Shown here in pieces: positions 12,193 through 20,315 of a DNA stretch of 20,315 nt. Positions within the stretch are counted from its first letter, which is position 1, and every line of letters starts with the position of its first letter. The notes under the pieces were generated by a model. The model saw nothing but the letters and a program-made list of their open reading frames with translations, was not told the DNA's origin and ran no database searches. This DNA is from a virus: the IMG/VR virus record IMGVR_UViG_3300032223_001361, positions 1 through 20,315 of that record. One strand, written 5' to 3'. A program made the translations under genes and the position numbers.

Positions 12193-14303
12193 ACGCCGCC
12201 GCATCCCAATGGGCGCCGATAAAATACACCCAGACGCAGCTAGGCGGCGGGGTCACGCAGCAAGGCCAGCCATATCCGGGTGGTCTCGATCTTGTCACGC
12301 CGTCGCTGCGGTTGCAGCCGGGTGCCTTAACGGATGCGCTTAATTTCGAGATTGCCCCGTTCGGCGGGTATTCTCGGATTGATGGGTATGAGCGGATGGA
12401 CGGTCGCGCTTCCCCCTCGGGAGCGACCTATACCGTCCTGGTGTTGGCATCCTTCGTCACCCTCCCGACTATTGGCCAGACGGTCACACAGGATACCAGC
12501 GGCGCGACTGGGGTTATCATAGCCATCCGGCCGTCCAACCCGTCCTACCTCATTGTGACGAAAACGACGGGGGTGTTTGACGCAACGCACGCATTGACCA
12601 CGCCCGGCCCTATTTCTATCGGCACGGTCAATTCTCTGAGGACCACGCTGGATGCCGCGACGCAAGCGATCTATACAGCCGCCGCTGCTGATGTTTACCG
12701 CGCGCTCATTCAGCAAGTTCCGGGCAGTGGTGGTATCCTTGGCGTTGTCGCGATGGCGTTCTCTGGCACCGATCATGTTTACGCATTCCGCGCGAAGGTC
12801 GGAGGGACTGCCGTTGCGCTCTACAAGGCGAGCGGATCAGGATGGACGTTAGTTCCATTCTATAACATCGTGAGTTTCACCGCTGGCGGAACGGCTGTCC
12901 CGCTGGATGGTGACGTGCTGACGCAAGGCGGGGTAACTGCCACGATCAAGCGGGTTATGTGGCAGTCGGGCGCTTGGTCAGGAACGGCAGTCGGTCAATT
13001 CGTTGTAACCAATCCTGCCGGCGGCAATTTCGCTGCGGGAGCGGCCACGACGACCAGTGGCGCGACAATCACGCTGTCAGGCATTCAAACGGCGATCACT
13101 CTCCTGCCGGGCGGCAAGTTCGAATTTCAAAAGGCGAATTTCTCCGGTCAGCTTATAACACGCCGGATTTATGGCTGCGACGGGATCAATCAGTGTTTCG
13201 AGTTCGACGGTGACACATTGGCACCGATCAAGACGGGCCTTTCGCCTGACGCGCCTTCCCATATTCGGTTCCACAAGAATTACCTCGTCATATCGCAGGC
13301 CGCTTCTATCTTTGGTTGCGCGGCTGGGCTGCCATTCAAATGGAGCGCGGTTGACGGTGCATGGGAATTTGCGACGGGCGATACTGTCACCGGGTTAATC
13401 ACGCTTCCCGGCAGTCAGACCAACGCGACGCTTGGCGTTTTCATGCTGACAAATTCAGCATTTCTGTATGGGTCTGATCCGACCACCTTTAATTATGTGG
13501 CATTCAACACAGGAATAGGCGCGGTCGCCAAGAGCGTGCAAAACCTGTTCGATACGTTCTTTCTCGATGACCTTGGTGTTGTCACTCTCAAAACAACGCT
13601 CAATTGGGGTAATTTCCTTCCCTCCACCTTAACGAAAAATATCCTTCCATTCATCGCGCGGGAACGCGGCAACCTGTTAGCATCCTCGGTCCATAGGGCT
13701 AAGAGCCAATACCGCCTATTTTTCAGCGACGGATATGCGCTCTTTTGCACAGTCCTAAACCAGCAATATATGGGTGCCATGCCGATCCTGTTCCCTGCGG
13801 CAATGTCATGCGTTGACACGACAACCCTAACAACCGGCAATGAAGCGTCTTACGCGGGATCGTCTACAAACGGGTATGTTTTCCAGCTTGATATTGGGAC
13901 CAGTTTCGACGGCGCGGCCATATCGGCTTATATTGTGACATCATGGGACCCAATCCGCTCCCCCCGCATCCTCAAACGGTTCCGGGCCGCTTCAATAGAG
14001 GTCCAAGGCGGATCGTATGCGACTTTTCAATATGGCTATCAGCTTGGATATAATGTGTCGCAAATTGAACAAATCCCGGCGGTTCCCGTGGGTTTGAATT
14101 TCAGTTCCTTGCCTTACTGGGATTCTTTTGTATGGGATTCGTTCACATGGGACGGGAATGTGGTTTCCCCGAGTGATATTGACGAAACCGGGACGGCGGA
14201 GAACATCCGGGTCACGATCACGTCCGGCACGAATTACATCGCATCATATACGATCGCTTCGATAATCCACCATTATTCCATGCGTAGGGGGCTAAGGGTT
14301 TGA
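12189..14303 (+). CDS. Tail nozzle/tubular B-like protein
   Basis: A 704-residue, largely beta-strand protein starting at TTG 12189 (TTGA overlap; GGGGGT 6-8 bases upstream). The N-terminus has YPGGLDLVTPSLRLQPGALT (about residues 29-48), then FEIAPFGGYSRIDGYERMDG, a pattern I associate with large tail proteins next to the adaptor in podovirus-like phages. The middle part is Thr/Gly-rich. About residues 325-560 have propeller-like repeats (IYGCDGINQCFEF, FLDDLGVVTL, YRLFFSDGYALF). Near the C-terminus is a tandem aromatic WDSFVWDSFTWDG. In T7 and P22, the protein in this place forms the tail tube or nozzle below the adaptor. The assignment rests on order, size and fold type. Confidence 0.7.
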   Translation: MNAAASQWAPIKYTQTQLGGGVTQQGQPYPGGLDLVTPSLRLQPGALTDALNFEIAPFGGYSRIDGYERMDGRASPSGATYTVLVLASFVTLPTIGQTVTQDTSGATGVIIAIRPSNPSYLIVTKTTGVFDATHALTTPGPISIGTVNSLRTTLDAATQAIYTAAAADVYRALIQQVPGSGGILGVVAMAFSGTDHVYAFRAKVGGTAVALYKASGSGWTLVPFYNIVSFTAGGTAVPLDGDVLTQGGVTATIKRVMWQSGAWSGTAVGQFVVTNPAGGNFAAGAATTTSGATITLSGIQTAITLLPGGKFEFQKANFSGQLITRRIYGCDGINQCFEFDGDTLAPIKTGLSPDAPSHIRFHKNYLVISQAASIFGCAAGLPFKWSAVDGAWEFATGDTVTGLITLPGSQTNATLGVFMLTNSAFLYGSDPTTFNYVAFNTGIGAVAKSVQNLFDTFFLDDLGVVTLKTTLNWGNFLPSTLTKNILPFIARERGNLLASSVHRAKSQYRLFFSDGYALFCTVLNQQYMGAMPILFPAAMSCVDTTTLTTGNEASYAGSSTNGYVFQLDIGTSFDGAAISAYIVTSWDPIRSPRILKRFRAASIEVQGGSYATFQYGYQLGYNVSQIEQIPAVPVGLNFSSLPYWDSFVWDSFTWDGNVVSPSDIDETGTAENIRVTITSGTNYIASYTIASIIHHYSMRRGLRV

Positions 14304-16105
14304 CCAATCCATACTACGCCGCGTCGGGCAATCCTGGGACTGGATCGACGGGGCTTTCGTCCCTTATGCGTGCGGAATTTGCGTCGATCAGCGCCGCTTT
14401 TGACCTGTTGCCAGCATTTTCTGGTATTGGCGGGTTGGCGGTTGTCGTTAATGGTGGTGGGTCGGGGTTAACCCTCACAACCGGCCAACTTGCCCTCGCG
14501 GGGAATTTCTCGACTACGGGCGCTTTCAACACGGTATTCGCCCAGTCGGCATCGATCACGATTACGTTGCCGGGTGTTTCCGGGACAATGGCGACGCTGG
14601 CAGGGACGGAAACCCTAACCAACAAGACGCTTGTGGCTCCTGCGTTGGGGACGCCTGTGTCTGGCGTTATGACCAACGTCACCGGCACGGCGGCGGGATT
14701 GACGGCAGGGAACGCAACCACGGCGACCAATCAATCCGGCGGCACCGTGTCTGCCACGACCCTGGCGGCTTCCAGCACGGTATCGGGGCAAGGGTTTATC
14801 GACCGGCTTGCGACCCCAGGCCCAATTGGGAATACCTCTGCCTCAACCGGTGCATTTACGACGCTTTCCGCTTCATCGACGGTAAGCGGGTCCGGGTTCT
14901 CGACCTATCTTGCTTCCCCCCCGGCTATCGGCGGCTCCGCGCCAGCGGCGGGTGCATTCACGACATTAAGCGCCAGCAGCACGGCAACGGCTCCGACTGC
15001 CGCGCCGGGCACGAATACCACTGTGATCGCATCCACGGCCTTTGTCACCGCTGCGGTAACGGTCGAAACTAGCCGCGCCACGACAGCCGAGGCTTTGCTG
15101 GCGCCCTTGGCAAGCCCAACCCTATCAGGCACGCCGCTTGCCCCTACAGCCGCTCCTGGCACAAACACAACTCAGATTGGCAGCACGGCCTTCGTCACCG
15201 CCGCTGTGTTAGTGGAAACCAACCGGGCGACCACTGCCGAGGCGTTGCTTGCCCCAAAGGCCAGCCCGGCATTAACGGGGACGCCAACCGTTCCGACTGC
15301 TGCGGCAGGAACTAACACGACGCAAGCTGCCAGCACGGCCTTTGCAATGGCTATCCCAACGCCGGGATATTTGTTCGGATTGACCCTTTCCAACGATGGT
15401 GGGACGCCCAACACGGTTTTGGATATCGCCGCCGGGTCATGCGCTGACAGCACCAACGCGGTTAAGATCACGTTAGGCGCCTTTACCAAATCTACGGCTG
15501 GCTCATGGGCGGCGGGTTCTGGTGGCAATGGTATGGGCGCCGGACTGACGATTGCTAATTCGACATGGTATCATGTGTTCGCCATCATCAACACGGGCGC
15601 GGCAGATGCGTATTTTGATACGTCAATCACGGCGGCGAATAAGCCGGCGTCAACGACCTATTTCAGGCGCATCGGGTCATTCAAGACCGATAGTTCGGCG
15701 CGCATCGTTGCGTTTTCCCAGAATGGAGACCGGTTCGATCTGGCCGCGCCGGTTCTAGAGTATGGAGCAACAGCGGGCGTTATAACAGCCATCACCCAAA
15801 CGCTCGTCGCCGTGCCTACGGGGGTCGCTGTCGAAGCCATCCTATCGGGAGACATCGCGGATGCAACAAACAGTAACTCTATCCTCTACGTCTCCTCATT
15901 GTCGCAAACGAACTTGGCCGCGACTGTTACAAACCAGACTGCGCTTCTCGGGGGGGCCGCTTCAATTTACGCCGCAGCGTCTTTTTCCGACCTAAGAATT
16001 ATCACCAATGCGTCGGCTCAGATTCGCTGGCGGGTTAACTCCACTACCGCGAGTTTGAATTTAAACACGAACGGCTGGATCGACACCAGGGGAAGGTTTG
16101 CCTAA
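14300..16105 (+). CDS. Tail fibre protein with tandem repeats
   Basis: A 601-residue protein from TTG 14300, overlapping the previous stop, with AGGGGG at 14286-14291. The N-terminal part (1-130) is typical of fibres: NPYYAASGNPGTGSTGLSSL and TMATLAGTETLTNKTL. About residues 160-225 contain repeats of the GAFTTLSASSTVSG type. Residues 231-348 hold two and a third exact-length 50-residue repeats (TAAPGTNTT ... STAFVTAAV). The C-terminal 250 residues are a different, beta-rich domain ending NTNGWIDTRGRFA, likely the receptor-contacting tip. No chaperone-like intramolecular protease is recognised. The fibre binds the cell surface, so the C-terminal domain likely sets host range. Confidence 0.87.
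   Translation: MTNPYYAASGNPGTGSTGLSSLMRAEFASISAAFDLLPAFSGIGGLAVVVNGGGSGLTLTTGQLALAGNFSTTGAFNTVFAQSASITITLPGVSGTMATLAGTETLTNKTLVAPALGTPVSGVMTNVTGTAAGLTAGNATTATNQSGGTVSATTLAASSTVSGQGFIDRLATPGPIGNTSASTGAFTTLSASSTVSGSGFSTYLASPPAIGGSAPAAGAFTTLSASSTATAPTAAPGTNTTVIASTAFVTAAVTVETSRATTAEALLAPLASPTLSGTPLAPTAAPGTNTTQIGSTAFVTAAVLVETNRATTAEALLAPKASPALTGTPTVPTAAAGTNTTQAASTAFAMAIPTPGYLFGLTLSNDGGTPNTVLDIAAGSCADSTNAVKITLGAFTKSTAGSWAAGSGGNGMGAGLTIANSTWYHVFAIINTGAADAYFDTSITAANKPASTTYFRRIGSFKTDSSARIVAFSQNGDRFDLAAPVLEYGATAGVITAITQTLVAVPTGVAVEAILSGDIADATNSNSILYVSSLSQTNLAATVTNQTALLGGAASIYAAASFSDLRIITNASAQIRWRVNSTTASLNLNTNGWIDTRGRFA
14990..15343 (+). repeat. 150-base tandem repeat in the tail fibre gene (2.36 copies)
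   Basis: Units start at 14990, 15140 and 15290, spacing exactly 150 bases (50 codons). The first two encoded units are identical at 42 of 50 residues; the third stops after about 18 codons. DNA identity is lower than protein identity because of many synonymous differences, so the repeat is old and kept by selection rather than a fresh duplication. Confidence 0.9.
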
Positions 16106-17490
16106 TGTCCGGATCTATCACTCCCGGCTTGAACGCTCCGACCGTTCCCCCTGTCACGGCACCGCCGCCGGCTGGACCCACAACCCCACCTCCAATGACC
16201 GGGCTGATAAACAGCGCCCCAGACGCTGCACAGACGGTCGGAAGCGCGACGGTCAATCCCTACACCCCAAACACGGGCACGGCATCCACGGCGCAAGCGG
16301 TGGGCGCTACGCCTAACGCCTTTACCGTCGCGCCTGATCAGACGGTATCCGGGCAAATCCAGAACATTATCGCTTCCGGTTCCCCGCTCATGCAGCAGGC
16401 CGAGGCGAACGCACGCAACTTGATGAACCAGCGCGGTCTTATCAATTCCAGCATGGGGATAACGGCAGATCAGTCGGCACTTTATTCGGCAGCGGCACCC
16501 ATCGCTACGGCAGACGCCAATACCTATAACCAAGCCGCTACAAATACCACGACGGCACAGAACGCGGCCCTCACGGCACAGGCAGCGGCGACCAACACCG
16601 CCGGCCTGCAAAACGCTCAAATTCAGACGCAAAACTCGCAATTCAACGCGGCGGCTGGGAACACCGCCCAACAGACGGCGCAACAGATCGCCGCTGCCAA
16701 AGATACCGCGACCGTCCAGACAAGTTCGCAGCAAGCCATCGCGAAAATACAGTCCGACACGTCGCTGTCGGTTCAGGACAAAGCCTCGGCAACATCGCAG
16801 ATTATCGCGGGTATCCAGGCTAATACCAGCATGTCCAATCAGGATAAGCAGGATGCAACGTCGCTTGCTATCCAGTCGGCCCAGACCGGGTTGCAAACAT
16901 ACCTCGGAAACCTGCAAGCGAATACGCAGCTTTCTATTCAAGACCGTTCGGCACAGGCAACCGCTGCATTGGCATCGGTAAACAACCTGAACGCTCAGAC
17001 GATTGCGAATATCCAAGCCAACACCAGCCTAAGTGTTGAAAAGCAGCAGGCCGCATCGGCTCAGGTCATTGCGAGCATGAACAACGCAAACGCAGTGACG
17101 GTGCAAAATCTGCAAAATGCCGCCGCGCTGGAAAACATCAAGGCGAACGGTGCGATTAACACCGAAATCCAGAATATCACGAACCAAGGCAAGACGATCC
17201 TGCAAACCTCGGCTAGCGCGGCACAGTTGTATAATCAGGTGCTAACGAACCTTTCCTCTATCATGACCAATCCAAACCTAAGCACCGCACAACAGACCAT
17301 TGCGCTCAATAACGGGATTTCACAACTAAAGGATGGATTGGCCGCATTAAACGGGATAGCAGCCAATCAAGCGGTAACAACTAATCTGGTATTCACTGAT
17401 CCTACCGCCTCTGCGGTTTCTAACCCGACATCTGCGGTTTCTAACCCGATCTTTGCATCAACGCCCGCCACCGATTTCGCTACCGATTAG
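16105..17490 (+). CDS. Putative internal virion / ejection protein, Gln/Ala/Asn-rich
   Basis: A 461-residue protein from ATG 16105 overlapping the fibre stop (TAATG), with AGGGGAAGG at 16088-16096. The N-terminus (1-50) is a Pro/Thr-rich disordered leader. Next comes VSGQIQNIIASGSPLMQQAE (about residues 83-102) and NQRGLINSSMGITADQSALY, a pattern I recall from podovirus internal proteins. Residues about 150-370 form a long Gln/Ala helical region with degenerate repeats such as IQSDTSLSVQDK, IQANTSMSNQDK, LQANTQLSIQDR and IQANTSLSVEK. Such coiled proteins are carried in the head and ejected to build the channel across the envelope. The end carries a 21-base tandem repeat. Stop is TAG, then TAA four codons later in frame. 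Confidence 0.72.
   Translation: MSGSITPGLNAPTVPPVTAPPPAGPTTPPPMTGLINSAPDAAQTVGSATVNPYTPNTGTASTAQAVGATPNAFTVAPDQTVSGQIQNIIASGSPLMQQAEANARNLMNQRGLINSSMGITADQSALYSAAAPIATADANTYNQAATNTTTAQNAALTAQAAATNTAGLQNAQIQTQNSQFNAAAGNTAQQTAQQIAAAKDTATVQTSSQQAIAKIQSDTSLSVQDKASATSQIIAGIQANTSMSNQDKQDATSLAIQSAQTGLQTYLGNLQANTQLSIQDRSAQATAALASVNNLNAQTIANIQANTSLSVEKQQAASAQVIASMNNANAVTVQNLQNAAALENIKANGAINTEIQNITNQGKTILQTSASAAQLYNQVLTNLSSIMTNPNLSTAQQTIALNNGISQLKDGLAALNGIAANQAVTTNLVFTDPTASAVSNPTSAVSNPIFASTPATDFATD
17410..17451 (+). repeat. 21-base tandem duplication in the ejection-protein gene
   Basis: TCTGCGGTTTCTAACCCGA occurs at 17410-17428 and again at 17431-17449, within 21-base units, encoding SAVSNPT then SAVSNPI. 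The 19 identical bases, including the synonymous positions, suggest a recent in-frame duplication by replication slippage. Confidence 0.9.
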
Positions 17491-17507
17491 GCTAGTGTAT
17501 TTTAATA

Positions 17508-17882
17508 ATGACTAAAGAGGAAGCCATAGAAATCCTGTGGCTGGAAATGGAACCAAGCGTGTATATCACGCGCGGTCAGTTTATGGCTGGTCTGGAAGAT
17601 TGGGAAACTAGGCTTATGGAAATTAATGGCGTCCCCGCAATGGTGACTTTCACCAAAGGCCCCGAGTTCCATTTCGCCAGCCTTAATACCGGCGCTCCGG
17701 TTACATTGGCTATAATACGGTCGGAGTTTGCTGCTGTAATCAATAAATATGGGTTTTTGACCACCAAAACGCCTATAGACGGGTATGATCGGCAGCACCG
17801 TCTTAACCAAAGAATAGGTTTCAAAATCACCGGACAAGATGATCACTTTGTCCATTATAGATTGGATACCCAATGCCCATAA
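17508..17882 (+). CDS. GNAT-like small phage protein in the ejection gene cluster
   Basis: A 124-residue protein of normal alpha/beta character, unlike its low-complexity neighbours. The N-terminal part has EEAIEILWLEMEPSVYITRG, a beta segment ending in AMVTFTKGPEFHFAS, then RSEFAAVINKYGFLTTKTP and HRLNQRIGFKITGQDDHFVH. The last parts (a helix, a GFLTTK strand, and RIGFK followed by a strand) resemble the C-terminal half of GNAT acetyltransferase folds. Small GNAT-like proteins occur beside internal-virion genes in T7-like and other podovirus-type phages. No clear acetyl-CoA binding loop is visible, so it may be structural rather than enzymatic. No ribosome binding site is apparent before ATG 17508. 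It overlaps the next gene by 10 bases. Confidence 0.55.
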   Translation: MTKEEAIEILWLEMEPSVYITRGQFMAGLEDWETRLMEINGVPAMVTFTKGPEFHFASLNTGAPVTLAIIRSEFAAVINKYGFLTTKTPIDGYDRQHRLNQRIGFKITGQDDHFVHYRLDTQCP

Positions 17883-18961
17883 TCGCTGTTGGCGCAGCCA
17901 TCGCTGCCAGTGCCTTCGCGGCTGTCGATGTTGCTGCTGTCGGGATTGCGGCCATGAGTGTCGGCACGGCTCTTGAGGTTGTCACTGCTGTTGGCGCTAC
18001 CCTTGGCGCGATTGGCGTCGTTACCGGAGACAAAAACCTTGCGATGGTTGGCGGGGTTATCGGGGCAATCGGCGGGATCGGAGCCTTAGCGTCCTCGGCT
18101 GGCGTCATCGCCGGGGATGCCCCGTTATTTGGGGTATCTACGGCCTCCAATGCAGGGAGTATTACAGCTTCGGCGGCTGATAATGCGGCAGGGGCAGTCG
18201 GAGACACGGTGACCGGAGCCAATTCTTTGGCCAGCGGCGCACCTGGGAGCATTACCCAAGGCGCTGGAATGTCGGTCGCCGATGCGGCTTCTTCCGGCAA
18301 GTCAGCCGTTGACGCCATTGCATCTGGAACAACGGTTGCGGATCAAGCGTCGGCCGGCATTGTTGGTTCGATCACTAATCCGACACCGGAAGCCGCTGCG
18401 GACCCGTTTAGTGCTGGAGCGAACGCTCAGTGGAATTTAGTCTCAAAATCAGATGCTACCAATCCGGCGGCTGCAAATAGTGTCGGGGCGGGCAATACGG
18501 CTGCAGGGACACTTGACACCGGATTAATTAACAACGCACCTGCTTCGACTGGCGCGGGGCCAGCAGCGGCTACGCCGCCTCCCGGCGCTTCTGCGACCGG
18601 ATTTATCGATAGCGGCAACTTCACGGACGTCACAAAAGACGAGGCGAAAGACACTAGTATCTTCGGCAGCATTCTGGACTTCGCCAAGAAGAACCCGGCA
18701 GTTGCAATGGGCGTCATTCAAGCCGGCGGCTCGTTCATTTCCGGCATGACAAGCACCCTCACGCCAGCCCAGGCTAATGCGGCCAATGCACAGGCGGCAG
18801 CGAACAACGCAGCTGCTGCCCTTACGGTTCAACAGACGGCCAATTTGGCCATGCCGAAGGCAGTTGCATCGTCCACGCCTGTAACTGGCACGCCCGCGCC
18901 TTTAGTTCCTCAAGGACTTATCAACCAACCGCCGAAAATCAACGTAACGGGGGCGCCATAG
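17873..18961 (+). CDS. Putative ejection protein with glycine-zipper membrane segments
   Basis: A 362-residue protein whose start overlaps the preceding gene. Residues 2-35 and 36-85 are hydrophobic, Gly/Ala-spaced helices (AVGAAIAASAFAAVDVAAVG; AVGATLGAIGVVTGDKNLAM; GGVIGAIGGIGALASSAGV). This is a glycine-zipper pattern able to insert in membranes. The middle (90-250) is Ala/Ser/Gly-rich low complexity. About residues 255-290 contain DFAKKNPAVAMGVIQAGGSF, then a short Ala/Asn/Gln coiled stretch. Proteins of this kind in podovirus-like phages lie with the internal proteins and are thought to help DNA cross the inner membrane. Function here is inferred from position and composition. It ends TAG one base before the next ATG. 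Confidence 0.68.
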   Translation: MPIIAVGAAIAASAFAAVDVAAVGIAAMSVGTALEVVTAVGATLGAIGVVTGDKNLAMVGGVIGAIGGIGALASSAGVIAGDAPLFGVSTASNAGSITASAADNAAGAVGDTVTGANSLASGAPGSITQGAGMSVADAASSGKSAVDAIASGTTVADQASAGIVGSITNPTPEAAADPFSAGANAQWNLVSKSDATNPAAANSVGAGNTAAGTLDTGLINNAPASTGAGPAAATPPPGASATGFIDSGNFTDVTKDEAKDTSIFGSILDFAKKNPAVAMGVIQAGGSFISGMTSTLTPAQANAANAQAAANNAAAALTVQQTANLAMPKAVASSTPVTGTPAPLVPQGLINQPPKINVTGAP

Positions 18962-18962
18962 G

Positions 18963-19493
18963 ATGTCCGATTTCACCAATCCAATTCTTCAAGCAGCCGA
19001 GGATAAAATAGAAGATGGCCTCATGCCGGATACCCGCGCCAATTATATGAAGATCGTGGTGGCGGGGATGCACGCAGGGCTTGCGAAGGGGCCGGACAGT
19101 ATCCTTGCCTCCCTCATAAAAAGCTCGGACCCGCTGTCCGACGCGGCAAAAGGAGCAGTTTCTCTCGTGCTTATTCTCCGAAAGGAAGCCCACGGGGTTA
19201 TGCCGCTTAAAGCGATGGTCCCCGCCGGGATGACGCTGATGCTGCACGCGCTGGCCTTTGCTGAACGGGCTGGCATGATTAAGGTGGGTGCGCCGGAATT
19301 GGTGAAGGCGACCCACGTTTTTACCGATACTGTTTTCGCCCGCTTTGGGATCACACGGCAGGGCTTGGCGAACGCGGCGAACAAAATCCATACGATCATG
19401 CAGGACCCAGCCGCGATGGAGAAAATCAATCTCAAGGCGGGTTTGCTTAGGCACCCGCTGTCTGCCACTCCGACGCCATTACCGCCCGCGTAA
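18963..19493 (+). CDS. Conserved phage structural-region protein, helical
   Basis: A 176-residue, mostly helical protein with a compact, non-repetitive sequence: ANYMKIVVAGMHAGLAKGPD (about residues 26-45), SDAAKGAVSLVLILRKEAHG, then MPLKAMVPAGMTLMLHALAF and LVKATHVFTDTVFARFGIT. Two moderately hydrophobic segments (residues about 60-75 and 80-102) are amphipathic rather than clear membrane spans. I recall similar proteins among the internal/tail genes of related phages, with no known function. It begins one base after the previous stop and has no strong ribosome binding site, so coupled translation is likely. Confidence 0.7.
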   Translation: MSDFTNPILQAAEDKIEDGLMPDTRANYMKIVVAGMHAGLAKGPDSILASLIKSSDPLSDAAKGAVSLVLILRKEAHGVMPLKAMVPAGMTLMLHALAFAERAGMIKVGAPELVKATHVFTDTVFARFGITRQGLANAANKIHTIMQDPAAMEKINLKAGLLRHPLSATPTPLPPA

Positions 19494-19505
19494 GAGGTTT
19501 TCTCA

Positions 19506-20315
19506 ATGGCATCTTTGATGAATGGGTTATCAGCCCTCGGCCAAGGCGTTGCGACGTTCGCCGGCACTGCTGGGCTAGAAGCCCAAAAGGCAGACCTTGC
19601 CCGGCAGACCACGATCCTTGCCGATCAGTTGGCGACAACGCGGGAATCTTTAGGTAGGCAAGAGGCCGGGCAGATCGCGGCAACGGCGGCGGACAAACAA
19701 AACGCGTTCACGGCCGGGCAGACGGATAAGACGATAGCGGCACAACTCGGAATAGCGAATATCGGAGCGGGCGCCACATTGGGGGCCGCTGCCATACACG
19801 CGAAGTCCGCCACCGACGTTGCTAACATATCGTCTAACGCGAAGCCGGCTGAGATAAAAGAAGCGGAATGGTTCGCTAATGCTACCCCGCAGCAACGGGC
19901 GGCATATTCTGCCGCTTTGATGGCGAAGGCGGGATTACCGCCGTGGATGGCAGACCTGACGGGAGGCGAGGCGGCTGGGGTGGCCGGTGGCACGAAACCG
20001 GCGCCGATACCGCCGGTAACGGGTGTCACCCCTGTAACCGGGGCAATCCCCGATGATGCAACGGTGCTAGTGCCTAAAGCTGAGACACCCGCGCCGGTAG
20101 CGGGAACTGAGGGGCTTATACTGCCGTCGTCTCCGAATAGGAATGACGCCGCCTTGAATGGCCTTCCCGGCCCGGCAGTATCCACAATCAAGATGATGGT
20201 CGATGGCAAGATGTCGCCGCCATCTGCTATGGCTATGGGCAAACCTTACTGGCAATCGATGGTCGCCAAAGCATCCGAGTATGATCCGAATTTCGACCAA
20301 ACCTCATGGGCAAGC
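19506..20315 (+). CDS. Large putative internal virion protein (3' partial)
   Basis: ATG 19506 with AAGAGG at 19492-19497; the frame stays open for 270 codons to the window edge. Residues 1-125 are Ala/Gln/Thr helices with a coiled coil (about 25-60) and a short Gly/Ala hydrophobic stretch (ANIGAGATLGAAAI, about 80-93). Residues 155-210 are a Pro/Val/Thr-rich linker with a repeated PVTGV/PVTGA. The end (from about 230) has IKMMVDGKMSPPSAMAMGKP and WQSMVAKASEYDPNFDQTSW. This is the start of a domain I recall in large internal or tail proteins of many alphaproteobacterial phages. The full protein is probably much longer. It belongs with the preceding ejection-type genes. Confidence 0.75.
   Translation, partial: MASLMNGLSALGQGVATFAGTAGLEAQKADLARQTTILADQLATTRESLGRQEAGQIAATAADKQNAFTAGQTDKTIAAQLGIANIGAGATLGAAAIHAKSATDVANISSNAKPAEIKEAEWFANATPQQRAAYSAALMAKAGLPPWMADLTGGEAAGVAGGTKPAPIPPVTGVTPVTGAIPDDATVLVPKAETPAPVAGTEGLILPSSPNRNDAALNGLPGPAVSTIKMMVDGKMSPPSAMAMGKPYWQSMVAKASEYDPNFDQTSWAS

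Noticed and set aside
11476-12204. 242-codon antisense frame over the adaptor gene
   Set aside because: Shadow of the + strand adaptor gene; Arg-rich translation without recognisable domains.
16102-17016. 304-codon antisense frame over the ejection-protein gene
   Set aside because: Arises from the biased Gln/Ala/Asn codons of the + strand gene, giving an artificial Cys/Arg/Leu-rich product.
1-20315. Genome-wide recoding of TAG as a sense codon
   Set aside because: Several genes end in TAG exactly where the next gene starts (6725-6727, 18959-18961) or with another stop a few codons later (17488, 4173). Only the capsid gene has an internal TAG.

Overview
The window is the packaging, capsid and tail region of a tailed dsDNA phage (or prophage). 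Nearly every gene lies on the + strand, tightly packed, with stop/start overlaps and almost no non-coding DNA. The gene order is typical of a short-tailed (podovirus-like) phage: small and large terminase, portal, scaffold, N4-gp56-type major capsid protein, head-tail adaptor, a nozzle-like tail protein, tail fibre, then a run of Ala/Gln-rich internal (ejection) proteins. High GC with AT-poor codons, a DUF6456-like protein at the left edge and the overall protein styles suggest an alphaproteobacterial host. That host call is an inference, since no host gene is present.

Layout. 1-803: the end of one gene and a DUF6456-like gene, coupled by a TTGA overlap; probably the end of a regulatory or replication module. 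804-1089: the only long gap, a likely transcription-unit boundary. 1090-3727: an acidic protein, a tiny basic protein, terminase small subunit, a small unknown and terminase large subunit. 3762-4175: a small Cys-containing protein with a signal peptide. 4181-6727: a large portal. 6727-7602: a protein whose central part looks like an ADP-ribosyltransferase and whose base composition differs sharply from its flanks. 7599-9757: small head protein, scaffold and major capsid protein. 9782-11361: three small putative decoration or structural proteins. 11461-16105: adaptor, nozzle-like protein and tail fibre. 16105-20315: five probable internal or ejection proteins, including a GNAT-like one and one with glycine-zipper membrane segments; the last runs off the right edge.

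The most striking observation is a single in-frame amber codon (9083-9085) in the middle of the major capsid gene. Reading through it gives one coherent 356-position N4-gp56-type protein. TAG is used as an ordinary terminator at the end of at least five other genes here, so the window does not support genome-wide TAG recoding. The alternatives are a point mutation or sequencing error (CAG to TAG fits), host suppression, or programmed readthrough. The second notable point is the ART-like domain at about 6955-7390, roughly 45% GC by hand count, against 66-69% on both sides within the same reading frame. It looks like a domain acquired by transfer and placed in the virion-gene cluster.

The genes plausibly act together as follows. 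The terminase pair packages DNA through the portal into a shell built by the scaffold and capsid protein. The adaptor and nozzle close the head and form the short tail, and the fibre binds the host. The internal proteins, possibly with the ART-like protein, would be ejected at infection.
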